A stretch of 64,000 bases of DNA, from assembly GCF_026000375.1 (NCBI RefSeq), contig NZ_AP026708.1, positions 188,501 to 252,500 on the forward strand, written 5' to 3'. Of the stretch, positions 47,906 to 56,846 are shown piece by piece. How positions within the stretch are numbered: position 1 is the stretch's first letter; each line of letters starts with the position of its first letter. The notes under the pieces were generated by a model. That model ran no database searches. It was not told where the DNA came from and saw nothing but the letters and a program-made list of their open reading frames with translations. Both the position numbers and the translations under genes were made by a program. The stretch comes from Pseudodesulfovibrio portus (lineage in GTDB: Bacteria > Desulfobacterota > Desulfovibrionia > Desulfovibrionales > Desulfovibrionaceae).

Positions 47906-49054
47906 ATGGCTTGGAAGTGGTTCAATCGCAAAAAAAATTCCTTCAATAGGAATCTGAAGGCGGTGCGTGAGGCCGGCGGCGGGGTTTCCCTGCCGGTCCA
48001 GGATACCCGTGCGGCCATCGAGGAACTCAGCAAGGTCGTCAAGAACGACCCTGAGGCGGTTGAAATCTACCTTGCCCTCGGCAGCCTCTATCGCTCCCAG
48101 GGCGAAATAGAGCGCGCCATCCAGATCCGAAACAGCCTTATCGTCAGGCCGGGCCTTGATCGCGAATTCAAGGCCCGCGCCTGGTTCGAGTTGGGCCGCG
48201 ATTTTCGCCGGGCCGGGTTTCTCGACCGGGCACAGAAAGCCTTTGACGAGGCCCGTTCCCTCGGGCACCCCGCGAATTGCATTCTTGATGAAACGGCACG
48301 GTTGGCCGCCGAGCGCGGCGACTATGAAAAAGCCGCCGAATCCTATGGCCAGCTTGACCTTCCCCTGCCCCAGGCCCATTACCTGGTCCGCCTCGCCTCG
48401 GACCATTTTGCCGAGGGCAACACTTCCCAGGCCAACCGGGCGCTCAGACACGCCATCCGCGCCTATCCCGGCGCTGTGGAGGCCTGGCTCGAACAGATAG
48501 TCCAGGCTTACAAGGCAGGCAATGCGGGCAAGGTGGCGGACATTCTCGAAGACGCCCTGCAGAGCGTTCAGCCGGAGTTGCGCTTTGTCCTGTTCGAAGG
48601 ATTGCTTCATGCGGCGGACAAGGCCGAAAAGGCCAAGCAGTCCGCCTTCGGGGAAGAGACCGAGTGGAGCCGGGTGTGCAAGGATGAGCCGTTGACCAAG
48701 GCCCTGCTTCCGGTCATTGAGAAACAGGAGCCTGACGTTCTCCTGCTCTACTACGGGGCCACATTCCTTCTGCGCATCGACGATATCGAGGAGGCCAGGG
48801 CCTGGCTGGAAAAAGCGCTGGTCATGCAGTCCGACTTCTGGCTTGCCCGCCTGGAGCTCTTTGAGCTGTCGCGGTCCGACCAGACGCTGACGCCCTTCTA
48901 CAAGGAACAACTCACGTTTTTCATTGACCGGGCCCGTCGTGTGCGCCGGTTCTATTGTCGTTCCTGCGGCCTCAAGCGCGACCAGCTTTTTTTCAATTGC
49001 CCCCGGTGCCGCAGCTGGCATTCCATCGCATTCAGAACGGACATTTCCGAGTAA
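47906..49054 (+). CDS. lapB: TPR/rubredoxin-like protein LapB
   Basis: A 382-aa protein with TPR repeats across most of its length (VEIYLALGSLYRSQGEIERAIQI and AWFELGRDFRRAGFLDRAQKAFDEA) and a C-terminal zinc knuckle CRSCGLKRDQLFFNCPRC, the rubredoxin-like end of LapB/YciM. LapB is the heat-shock-linked adaptor that promotes FtsH degradation of LpxC in E. coli. Unlike E. coli LapB it has no obvious N-terminal membrane anchor, so membrane binding may come via LapA. Confidence 0.88.
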   Translation: MAWKWFNRKKNSFNRNLKAVREAGGGVSLPVQDTRAAIEELSKVVKNDPEAVEIYLALGSLYRSQGEIERAIQIRNSLIVRPGLDREFKARAWFELGRDFRRAGFLDRAQKAFDEARSLGHPANCILDETARLAAERGDYEKAAESYGQLDLPLPQAHYLVRLASDHFAEGNTSQANRALRHAIRAYPGAVEAWLEQIVQAYKAGNAGKVADILEDALQSVQPELRFVLFEGLLHAADKAEKAKQSAFGEETEWSRVCKDEPLTKALLPVIEKQEPDVLLLYYGATFLLRIDDIEEARAWLEKALVMQSDFWLARLELFELSRSDQTLTPFYKEQLTFFIDRARRVRRFYCRSCGLKRDQLFFNCPRCRSWHSIAFRTDISE

Positions 49055-49075
49055 TCCGAGACAATTAGACATATC

Positions 49076-51706
49076 GTGGCCAAAAGAAAACTGACTCCCA
49101 TGCTCGAGCAGTACCTCCATTTCAAGGAGGAGCATCCCGGATGCCTGCTCTTCTTCCGCATGGGCGACTTTTACGAGCTCTTCTTTGAAGATGCCGAGAC
49201 CGTGGCCAGGGCCGTGCAGATCGCCCTGACAAGCCGCAATCCCAACGACGAGAACCCCATCCCCATGTGCGGAATGCCCCACCATTCCGTGGAGCCGTAC
49301 CTGAGCCAGCTTCTGGACAAGGGCTACAAGATCGCCATCTGCGATCAGGTGGAAGACCCCAAGGAAGCCAAGGGGTTGGTCAAGCGCGACGTGACCCGGG
49401 TGCTCACGCCCGGTACTGTTGTCGAGGACTCCAACCTGAACAGCAAGGCCAACAACTACCTCGGCGCGTTCTTTTTCGACGCGGCCAAGGACGCAGGCGG
49501 CATCGCCTGGGTGGATTTTTCCACCGGCCAGTGGTCGGGACTGCATTCTCGGCGGGAAACCGAGTTGTGGCAGTGGATGGCCAAGATCAATCCCAGCGAA
49601 TTGCTGCTTCCCCAGGGTGCCAAGGTTCCGCCGCAGTTCAGCGAGTTGTCCTCCCAGGTGACCTTTGTCGCCCCGGGCGCGTTCTACGATCTCTCCTCAG
49701 CCACCAATAGATTGCTGGAATCCCAGTCGGTTGCAGACCTCGACAGTCTTGGGTTGGCCGGCAAAGGCGAGTTGGTCCGGGCCTGCGGAGCGCTGCTCAC
49801 CTACCTCGAACAGACCCAAAAGGGCGAGTTCGGGCATCTGGGTGAATTCAAGCCGCTGAACCTTGGCAAGCATCTGCTGCTCGACGAGATTACTGAGCGT
49901 AATCTCGAGATATTCCGTCGACTTGACGGCAAAACCGGCATCGGCACACTGTGGCGCGTTCTGGACCGGACCATGACCCCCATGGGCGGGCGGCTTCTGG
50001 AAGCCCGACTGCGCCAGCCATGGCGGCACCTTGCGCCCATCGAGAAGACGCTCGACTGCGTGACCTTTTTTTATGAGCGTGACCAGCTCCGCGTCGATAT
50101 CCGGCACAGTCTGGATTCGGTATACGATCTGGAACGCCTCTCCACCCGCATATTTCTCGGCAGGGCCACGCCCAAGGATTTCGTGGCCCTGCGCCAGAGT
50201 CTGAAAACCCTCCCTTTGCTCAAGGCGCGGCTTGACGGCCAGGATTTTTCGTCGGCTCCCGACTTGGGAAAAATCGTCAATAAATGGGATGGGATGGACG
50301 ATCTTGCCGAAGTGCTCGACAAGGCCCTGGTGGACAGCCCGCCCCCGGTGATCACGGACGGCGGTTTGTTCCGCAAGGGATTCGACCCCGTGCTGGACGA
50401 ATTGATCGAACTGCACGAGCACGGCGAGGACCGGCTCAAGGAGCTGCACCAGAAAGAGTTGGCCGAAACCCATATCCCCAAGCTCAAGCTCGGGTTCAAC
50501 AAGGTCTTCGGCTATTACTTCGAGGTGTCCAAGGCATACAAGGGTCAGGTTCCGGATCATTTCATCCGCCGTCAGACACTGGTCAACAGCGAGCGTTACA
50601 TCACCCCCGCCCTCAAGGAGATGGAGGACCGCATCCTGTCCGCTTCCGAGGAACGCAAGGCACTGGAATACAAATTGTTCCAGGAACTGCGCGAACGGCT
50701 CGCCGCGGCTCGCAGCCGATTCCTGTACATGGCGGACGCCGTGGCCCTCCTGGACTACTGTCAGGGACTGGCCGAGGCCGCCCGGGTCAATGAGTGGTGC
50801 CGTCCGGACATGCATGAAGGCATGGAGATCGAGATCGAAGCGGGCCGTCACCCCGTGGTCGAAGACGCTCTGGGCGCGTCCAATTACATTCCGGGTGACC
50901 TGCGCATGGATCAGGAACGTCGCATCCTGCTCATCACCGGCCCGAACATGGCCGGTAAATCCACCGTGTTGCGTCAAGTCGCCATCCTGACCATCATGGC
51001 CCAGATCGGCTCTTTCGTCCCGGCCCGCTCCGCCCGCCTCGGCCTGGCCGACCGTGTGTTTTCCCGCGTCGGTGCTTCCGACAACCTGGCCCAGGGCCAT
51101 TCCACCTTCATGGTCGAGATGACCGAGACCGCCCGTATTTTGCGACAGGCCACCAAGCGGAGCCTGGTCATCCTGGATGAGATCGGGCGCGGCACCAGCA
51201 CGTACGACGGATTGTCCCTGGCCTGGGCCGTGGTCGAGGAACTTTCCGCACGCGCCGGGGGCGGCATTCGCACCCTGTTCGCCACCCACTACCACGAGCT
51301 GACCAGCCTTGAAGGCAAGATCGAGGGATTGCGGAATCTCAACATCGCAGTCAAGGAGTGGAAGGGGGATATCGTGTTTTTACGGCGGCTTGTGCCCGGC
51401 CCGGCTGACCGAAGCTACGGCATCGAGGTGGCCAAGCTGGCCGGTGTTCCTCGTCCCGTGGTGGACCGGGCCCGGGAAATCCTTGCGAAGCTTGAGGAAA
51501 AATCGCAGGATAACGGTTCGAAACGGGCCGTGGATCGGGCGTCGCAAACCCTGCTGCCCGGTTTCGGCGCTCCGCCCATTGAGATCAGCGGGGAGTTGAC
51601 CGAACACCCGATCATCACGCAACTGACCGACCTCGACGTGGACGGTATGACGCCCATCCAGGCGCTGATGCTGCTCAACCAGTGGAAGGACATGATCAAG
51701 GAATAG
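49076..51706 (+). CDS. mutS: DNA mismatch repair protein MutS
   Basis: An 876-aa MutS1-type protein that recognises mismatches. The N-terminal mismatch-binding Phe-x-Glu is in GDFYELFFEDAETVA. Other features are the connector and lever domains, Walker A GPNMAGKSTVLRQVA near 626, signature-region DNLAQGHSTFMVEM, Walker B LVILDEIGRGTSTYDG and FATHYHELTSLE. A C-terminal dimer/tetramer region follows. The start is GTG 49076. It lies 21 bp after lapB, and the lipoprotein gene follows after 2 bp. Confidence 0.98.
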   Translation: MAKRKLTPMLEQYLHFKEEHPGCLLFFRMGDFYELFFEDAETVARAVQIALTSRNPNDENPIPMCGMPHHSVEPYLSQLLDKGYKIAICDQVEDPKEAKGLVKRDVTRVLTPGTVVEDSNLNSKANNYLGAFFFDAAKDAGGIAWVDFSTGQWSGLHSRRETELWQWMAKINPSELLLPQGAKVPPQFSELSSQVTFVAPGAFYDLSSATNRLLESQSVADLDSLGLAGKGELVRACGALLTYLEQTQKGEFGHLGEFKPLNLGKHLLLDEITERNLEIFRRLDGKTGIGTLWRVLDRTMTPMGGRLLEARLRQPWRHLAPIEKTLDCVTFFYERDQLRVDIRHSLDSVYDLERLSTRIFLGRATPKDFVALRQSLKTLPLLKARLDGQDFSSAPDLGKIVNKWDGMDDLAEVLDKALVDSPPPVITDGGLFRKGFDPVLDELIELHEHGEDRLKELHQKELAETHIPKLKLGFNKVFGYYFEVSKAYKGQVPDHFIRRQTLVNSERYITPALKEMEDRILSASEERKALEYKLFQELRERLAAARSRFLYMADAVALLDYCQGLAEAARVNEWCRPDMHEGMEIEIEAGRHPVVEDALGASNYIPGDLRMDQERRILLITGPNMAGKSTVLRQVAILTIMAQIGSFVPARSARLGLADRVFSRVGASDNLAQGHSTFMVEMTETARILRQATKRSLVILDEIGRGTSTYDGLSLAWAVVEELSARAGGGIRTLFATHYHELTSLEGKIEGLRNLNIAVKEWKGDIVFLRRLVPGPADRSYGIEVAKLAGVPRPVVDRAREILAKLEEKSQDNGSKRAVDRASQTLLPGFGAPPIEISGELTEHPIITQLTDLDVDGMTPIQALMLLNQWKDMIKE

Positions 51707-51708
51707 TC

Positions 51709-52152
51709 ATGCGCAAGTTTCTCATTGTCGCCACCCTGCTTTTTGTCGCCCAGACGCTGCTTGGCTGTGCCCTGGGGCGCAAGGAATGGCCCTCAGCCCA
51801 GAAGAGTGAAGACCGTTTTTCGCTGGAATTGCTGAACGGCATTCGGCAGGACGGGTGCCTGCTGCTGGACATCGCCGTGCACGGGGCCGCGAACCGTTTG
51901 TGGCGTATTGCCATCCAATACGAATCCGTTGGCAGCGAAGAAGGCCAGGGGTGTTCAGGTTGCCCGTTCGTGCCGAGGGAAGTCAAGGAATTCACCCGCG
52001 AGAGCGGAGAGTTCAACCTGCAAGGCTCCATTCTCAAATTGGGCCTGTGCGGTCTCGAGTCGGGGGTGGAATACCGCTTCCGCGTAATGGGCACCAGCGA
52101 ACTGCCGGCCATGCCCCTCGAGTCCACCGACGTGTACGAGTCCCTTCCGTAA
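51709..52152 (+). CDS. Hypothetical lipoprotein
   Basis: A 147-aa protein with a lipoprotein signal (MRKFLIVATLLFVAQTLLGC; the lipobox LLGC gives lipid-modified Cys20). The mature part is beta-rich with four more Cys (GCLLLDIA, GCSGCPFVPREV, LGLCGLESG). No family is recognised. ATG 51709 starts 2 bp after mutS; a longer frame inside mutS is rejected. The residue after the Cys is Ala, which suggests sorting to the outer membrane. Confidence 0.83.
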   Translation: MRKFLIVATLLFVAQTLLGCALGRKEWPSAQKSEDRFSLELLNGIRQDGCLLLDIAVHGAANRLWRIAIQYESVGSEEGQGCSGCPFVPREVKEFTRESGEFNLQGSILKLGLCGLESGVEYRFRVMGTSELPAMPLESTDVYESLP

Positions 52153-52175
52153 CCGATTGCCCGCCCCTTTCATTC

Positions 52176-52203
52176 GATACAAGAAAAGTATTGGATGATA
52201 TCA
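52176..52203. repeat. 28-bp intergenic motif, copy 2
   Basis: Inverted relative to the copy at 43265-43292, one mismatch. It lies 51 bp before lysA. Confidence 0.7.
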
Positions 52204-52254
52204 GGTGAATCAGTGTAGATATCGATCCGATACCTACCCCGAGGAGATTGAACC

Positions 52255-53493
52255 ATGCATCATTTCGAATACAGAGACGGCGTGCTGTTCGCCGAAGAGG
52301 TCAGCGTCACCAAGCTGACCGAGAATTACGGCACCCCGCTCTACATCTATTCCGCAGCAACGTTTCGCAGGCATTTCAAGGCCTTCGACTCTGCTTTTGA
52401 CGGATTGGACCACCTGACCTGCTTTTCGGTCAAGGCCAACTCGAACCTGTCGGTCCTGCGCATGCTGGCCGAAGAAGGCGCGGGCATGGACATCGTATCC
52501 GGCGGAGAACTCTATCGCGCTCTCAAGGCGGGCGTGGCTCCGGAAAAAATCGTCTACTCCGGAGTGGGCAAGCGCGAATCCGAAATTCGCGACGCCCTGA
52601 GCGCCGGGATTCTGATGTTCAACGTGGAGTCCGTTGCCGAGCTGATCAAGATCGACGAGGTTGCGGGGCTCAAGGGCGTCAAGGCGCAGGTCAGCTTCCG
52701 CATCAACCCGGATGTGGACCCGCAGACACACCCTTATATTTCCACCGGCATGGCCAAGAACAAGTTCGGCCTGGACATCGAGAATTCTTTCAAGGCCTAC
52801 GAGATGGCCGCCAAGCTCGACAATATCGAGCCTGTGGGCATGGACTGCCACATCGGCTCCCAGCTGACGAGCATCGAGCCTTTCCTGGAGGCGCTGGATA
52901 AGCTCCTCGATTTTTATGAAAAACTGAAAGGAATCGGCATCAAAATCAAGTATCTCGATCTGGGGGGCGGCCTTGGCATTCCCTACGACGAAGAACAGCC
53001 GCCCCACCCCACCGAGTTCGGCCAGGCTTTGAGCGCCAAGCTCAAGGGACTGCCGCTCAAGGTGATCCTGGAACCGGGACGGGTCATCGCAGGCAACGCG
53101 GGCATCATGGTCACCAAGGTGCTTTACACCAAGTCCAACCCGACCAAGAATTTCCTTATTGTGGACGCGGCCATGAACGATCTGGTCCGGCCCAGCCTGT
53201 ACGGCTCTTACCACCGCATCGGCGAGGTCGAGGAACACGGTCGTGCGCCGATGGTCTATGACGTGGTCGGTCCCATTTGCGAATCCGGCGACTTCCTGGC
53301 CAGGGATCGCGAGCTGCCCGGCATAAAGCAAGGGGAACGCCTCGTGCTTTACTCTGCCGGAGCCTACGGGTTCACCATGTCTTCCAACTACAATACGCGG
53401 CCGCGGGCCTGCGAGTTGATCGTTGACGACGACAAGGTTATAGTCGCCAGGAAACGTGAGACATATGAAGATATTGTAGCCAACGAACTGTAG
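52255..53493 (+). CDS. lysA: Diaminopimelate decarboxylase
   Basis: Final enzyme of lysine biosynthesis, decarboxylating meso-diaminopimelate with PLP. The 412-aa fold-type III protein has the PLP lysine in FSVKANSNLSVLR, GGELYRAL, HIGSQLT, YLDLGGGLGIPY and EPGRVIAGNAG, and the second-subunit Cys in GPICESGDFLA. It fits with the DapL-type aminotransferase at 41951. A strong GAGGAG precedes the ATG, and a terminator follows. Confidence 0.97.
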   Translation: MHHFEYRDGVLFAEEVSVTKLTENYGTPLYIYSAATFRRHFKAFDSAFDGLDHLTCFSVKANSNLSVLRMLAEEGAGMDIVSGGELYRALKAGVAPEKIVYSGVGKRESEIRDALSAGILMFNVESVAELIKIDEVAGLKGVKAQVSFRINPDVDPQTHPYISTGMAKNKFGLDIENSFKAYEMAAKLDNIEPVGMDCHIGSQLTSIEPFLEALDKLLDFYEKLKGIGIKIKYLDLGGGLGIPYDEEQPPHPTEFGQALSAKLKGLPLKVILEPGRVIAGNAGIMVTKVLYTKSNPTKNFLIVDAAMNDLVRPSLYGSYHRIGEVEEHGRAPMVYDVVGPICESGDFLARDRELPGIKQGERLVLYSAGAYGFTMSSNYNTRPRACELIVDDDKVIVARKRETYEDIVANEL

Positions 53494-53501
53494 CTGAAAC
53501 A

Positions 53502-53530
53502 GGGTCGGGGGTTCGCCTCCGGCCCTTTTT
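53502..53530 (+). terminator. Intrinsic terminator after lysA
   Basis: A 10-bp stem (GGGTCGGGGG with CCTCCGGCCC, two G-U pairs) closes a TTCG loop and is followed by TTTTT. Confidence 0.85.
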
Positions 53531-53545
53531 GATCGGGATGTGATC

Positions 53546-54286
53546 ATGACCAGACTGAACTCTTTCTACCTCGCCCCGGACCAGTGGCCCGTCGCTCCCG
53601 GCGACGCGGTGGCGCTTGTCGGCCCCGAAGCGCGTCACATGACCACTGTCCTGCGCACAGAGAAGGGACGGGAGGTCCGGCTGTTCGACGGCATGGGCCG
53701 GACCGGCCTGTTCACGGTCATTGAGATCAAGAAAACCCGAGCTCTCCTGGAAACGGTCAGCCTGGACGAAATTCCGGCGCCGACTTCAGGGGTGACCTTG
53801 GCCATAGGCTGGAGCAAGTCCAAACGCCGCACGTATCTTTTCGAGAAGACGGTGGAATTGAAGGGAGCGGGCCTCATTTTCTGGCAGGCGACCCGAAGTC
53901 AGGGGCGTGTCCCAGCCGAACCGAAGGAAACCTGGCTGGAAAAGTGCATCCAGGCGGCCAAACAGTGCGGCAACCCCCACCTCCCGGTTCTGGAGACCAT
54001 CCCGGCCGGAATCCCCGGCCTGATCGAACGGGGGGCCGGGTTCGACCACTGCTATTTGGCCTGGGAGTCGGATGAGGTTTCCACGCCGCTGACGCCTTCC
54101 ATGCTTTCCAAAGGGCGCACACTTGTAGTAGTCGGTCCTGAAGGCGGCTTCGACCGCCAGGAGGCCGTAAAATTGGTGGAATCCGGGTTTGAGCCCGTCA
54201 CCCTGGGCGAATCGGTGCTCCGCTGGGAAACCGCCGCCACCTATTGCCTGAGTCTCGCATTCTTTAGCGGACAGGAAACGTCATGA
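53546..54286 (+). CDS. rsmE: 16S rRNA (uracil-1498-N3)-methyltransferase RsmE
   Basis: A 246-aa SPOUT-class methyltransferase. An N-terminal PUA-like part (LVGPEARHMTTVLRTEKGREVRLFDG) is followed by the knotted SAM-binding region with EKTVELKGAGLIF, WLEKCIQAAKQCGNPHLP, VVGPEGGFDRQEAVKLVE and LGESVLRWETAATYCL. Normal length for RsmE. It overlaps rarA by four bases (ATGA). ATG 53546 is preferred to GTG 53540. Confidence 0.93.
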   Translation: MTRLNSFYLAPDQWPVAPGDAVALVGPEARHMTTVLRTEKGREVRLFDGMGRTGLFTVIEIKKTRALLETVSLDEIPAPTSGVTLAIGWSKSKRRTYLFEKTVELKGAGLIFWQATRSQGRVPAEPKETWLEKCIQAAKQCGNPHLPVLETIPAGIPGLIERGAGFDHCYLAWESDEVSTPLTPSMLSKGRTLVVVGPEGGFDRQEAVKLVESGFEPVTLGESVLRWETAATYCLSLAFFSGQETS

Positions 54287-55506
54287 AGCTGGAAATTGAA
54301 GAAACCCACCCTCTTGCGGACAGGATTCGCCCCACGACCCTGGACGATTTCGTGGGCCAGACCCATATCCGCAACCGCATTGAAGCGTTCTCCCAATCCA
54401 AGCGCATGCCGAGTCTGCTTCTGTTCGGACCGCCCGGCTGCGGTAAGTCCACCCTTGCCCTGCTCCTGGCTTCCATGACAGGTAAAAAATTTCTGCGTGT
54501 GAGCGCACCCGAAGCGGGGTTGACTGCCCTGCGCAAGATGTTGCCGGGACAGGACATTCTCATTCTCGACGAGCTGCACCGTTTCTCCAAGGCGCAACAG
54601 GATTTTTTCCTGCCGATCCTGGAATCCGGTGAGATCACCCTGCTGGCCACCACCACTGAGAATCCGTCCTTCAGCGTCACCCGCCAACTTCTCTCCCGCC
54701 TCCATGTCCTGCGGCTGCGCCAGTTGAGCCGTGAGGAGTTGGTGGACGTCAGCCATCGCGGAGCCCGGGAACTCAGCGTTGAATTGGAAGAGGATAGCCA
54801 CAAGATGCTGGCTGCCATGGCTGGCGGCGACGCTCGTACCCTTTTGAATTTACTTGAATACACCGCAGAACTGCCCAAGGAAAAACGATGCCCGGAATGT
54901 TTGCGCGAGTCCCTGCCCGAGATAGTGGTCCGGGGGGATCGTGACGGCGATTCACATTACGAACTGGCCTCGGCGCTGATCAAGTCCATCCGCGGCAGCG
55001 ACCCGGACGCGGCCTTGTACTATCTCGCCTGCCTGATTGAGAGCGGTGAAGACCCGCGTTTCGTAACCCGCCGACTGATCATTTCCGCCTCAGAGGACAT
55101 CGGCCTGGGTGACCCGGATGCCCTTGGCCGGGCCATGGCCTGCCACCAGGCCATTGAAACCATCGGAATGCCTGAAGGTTTCATCCCCATGGCCCAGACT
55201 GTGGTCTATCTGGCCCTGTGCCCGAAATCCAATTCCACCTATGCCGCCTACCGTACCGCGCAAAAGGAAATCCGTGAAAACGGACCCCAGCCCGTGCCGT
55301 TGCACCTGCGCAACGCGACCAGCTCGCTGCAGCGGGAATGGGGCTACGGGCGCGGCTATCTGTACCCCCACAACTTCCCCAAGGGGTGGGCGGACCAGGA
55401 TTACCTGCCAAACGAACTGGCGGGCCGCAAATTCTATCATCCCAAGGATCAGGGAGAGGAGCCCAGGCTTCTGTCCTGGATAAGGCAGTTCAAGCGGCAG
55501 AGATGA
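54283..55506 (+). CDS. rarA: Replication-associated recombination protein RarA (MgsA)
   Basis: A 407-aa AAA+ clamp-loader-like ATPase that acts at stalled replication forks. N-terminal LADRIRPTTLDDFVGQTHI, Walker A FGPPGCGKSTLALLLA, Walker B LILDELHRF and sensor-1 LLATTTENPSF are followed by the RarA-specific C-terminal regions (IKSIRGSDPDAALYYLACLIESGEDPRF, EDIGLGDPDAL). It is coupled to rsmE. A hairpin follows after the stop. Confidence 0.95.
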   Translation: MKLEIEETHPLADRIRPTTLDDFVGQTHIRNRIEAFSQSKRMPSLLLFGPPGCGKSTLALLLASMTGKKFLRVSAPEAGLTALRKMLPGQDILILDELHRFSKAQQDFFLPILESGEITLLATTTENPSFSVTRQLLSRLHVLRLRQLSREELVDVSHRGARELSVELEEDSHKMLAAMAGGDARTLLNLLEYTAELPKEKRCPECLRESLPEIVVRGDRDGDSHYELASALIKSIRGSDPDAALYYLACLIESGEDPRFVTRRLIISASEDIGLGDPDALGRAMACHQAIETIGMPEGFIPMAQTVVYLALCPKSNSTYAAYRTAQKEIRENGPQPVPLHLRNATSSLQREWGYGRGYLYPHNFPKGWADQDYLPNELAGRKFYHPKDQGEEPRLLSWIRQFKRQR

Positions 55507-55518
55507 AGGCAAAAGAAC

Positions 55519-55556
55519 ACGGCTCCACAGCATACCTGTAGAGCCGTTTATCTTTT
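55519..55556 (+). terminator. Hairpin after rarA
   Basis: ACGGCTC (55519-55525) pairs with GAGCCGT (55541-55547), with an inner ACAG/CTGT extension, followed by TTATCTTTTAA. It lies between convergent rarA and the glycosyltransferase genes. Confidence 0.7.
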
Positions 55557-55568
55557 AATTTCGAATTG

Positions 55569-56840
55569 TTAATTTCTTTTCCCGTAGAGCTTCCGCCACT
55601 CGTCCAGAAAGAGGATGGCCGTGTCCAGGGAAGACAGTTTTCCCTGTTGTTCGCGGACCGCCCAGACCAGGTCTTCGAATGAAACGTCCTCGGGCAACCC
55701 GAGACTGCTTATGCGGTCGCGGATGTCCTTCTCCAGTTCGGGCGGGAAATCGTCGCCGAATACAGAGGACGCTGACCGGGGCTTGGGCCAGCCGGGAATG
55801 CGCTCGGCCGTGAACTCAAGCAGTGTCCGCATGCGGTGGGCATAGGTGTGGTCTTTGAGCACCCGCTCCCGGCATTTGGCTGCATAAGCCTTGCGTTCGT
55901 CGGGATGGGCCGAGAAATAGTCCATCTTTTCAATCAGGTCTTTCATGGATGTGAATGTGGCCAGTTCGTCGCCGGCAAAGACCTCGTCCATGAGCGAGCG
56001 CTTGTCCACCAACTGGAACGCACCGCATGCGGCCAGCTCGAAGGTGCGCGGGTTGACGAAGTCGCCGCCGGTGACAAGCTGATCAACCTGGACGCTGGAG
56101 TGAAGATTCAGGTTGATCCTGGTGGCGTTGAAAATCTTGACGCATTCCTCGGGCGTAACCCGTGCGCCCTTGAGCTGAAGAAGCGGGGCCAGGACGTGGT
56201 CGCCGTCCCACTCGTTCCCCCAAATCTTGAAATCGCGTGATACAAGCTCGCGGAAGGCCACTCGCCGGTTGGGATACCCGGCCCCCATGAAGGATATCTC
56301 GGAACCGAACTTGCGCTGTTCAACGGGCGAAAGCTCCGTGGGTTTGTGGAAGTCCGGATCGGCGGCCAGGGGCAGATAGAGCCCGTTCGGCTGGCCGATT
56401 GCTTCGAGATCGTTGATGAACTGCCCCTTCTGGATGACAGCGAAAATGTCGTACAGCGGCGCGTACCCTTTCCAGTAGGTGAACAGGTTGGAGTCCTCCA
56501 CAAACCACATGGCCGTGACCACGCCGTCCCGCTTCAGCCGTTTCAGGGCCTGTCGATTGAGCGGGGCCTGGGCCATGGACAACACCATGTCCGGCTCAAA
56601 GGTTTCCGCCTTGGCCAGCACGGACTGGCTGAGTACGTTGAGGAAGGAATTCTGCAAATAATCCAGTCGGTCGGTCGTTACCTTGAGGTTGTCGAGGGAC
56701 TCGTAGGCAGGATAGAAATCCGGGGCCTCGAAAACCTCCACCAGATGGCCGTCCTTCTTGAGGGCGGAGGCCACGTATCTTCCGATGGGCAGTGAGCCGC
56801 CATACAGGGGCAGGACAACGAGTATGCGCAGGCTGTTCAT
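55569..56840 (-). CDS. CgeB-like glycosyltransferase family protein
   Basis: A 423-aa protein of the GT-B fold with the C-terminal glycosyltransferase-1-2 domain seen in CgeB/DUF3880 proteins. It opens with SLRILVVLPLYGGSLPIGRYVASAL, then VVTAMWFVEDSNLFTYWKGY, LPLAADPDFHKP, ISFMGAGYPNRRVAF and the nucleotide-sugar region FVNPRTFELAACGAFQLVDKRS. The donor and acceptor are unknown. It follows the GT9 gene by 6 bp on the same strand; together they probably act in surface or flagellin glycan assembly. Confidence 0.85.
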   Translation of the reverse strand: MNSLRILVVLPLYGGSLPIGRYVASALKKDGHLVEVFEAPDFYPAYESLDNLKVTTDRLDYLQNSFLNVLSQSVLAKAETFEPDMVLSMAQAPLNRQALKRLKRDGVVTAMWFVEDSNLFTYWKGYAPLYDIFAVIQKGQFINDLEAIGQPNGLYLPLAADPDFHKPTELSPVEQRKFGSEISFMGAGYPNRRVAFRELVSRDFKIWGNEWDGDHVLAPLLQLKGARVTPEECVKIFNATRINLNLHSSVQVDQLVTGGDFVNPRTFELAACGAFQLVDKRSLMDEVFAGDELATFTSMKDLIEKMDYFSAHPDERKAYAAKCRERVLKDHTYAHRMRTLLEFTAERIPGWPKPRSASSVFGDDFPPELEKDIRDRISSLGLPEDVSFEDLVWAVREQQGKLSSLDTAILFLDEWRKLYGKRN

Positions 56841-56846
56841 GGTAAA

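Noticed and set aside
47540-49546. 668-codon minus-strand open frame opposite lapA-lapB-mutS
   Set aside because: It spans three recognised genes on the other strand and is a composition artefact of GC-rich codons.
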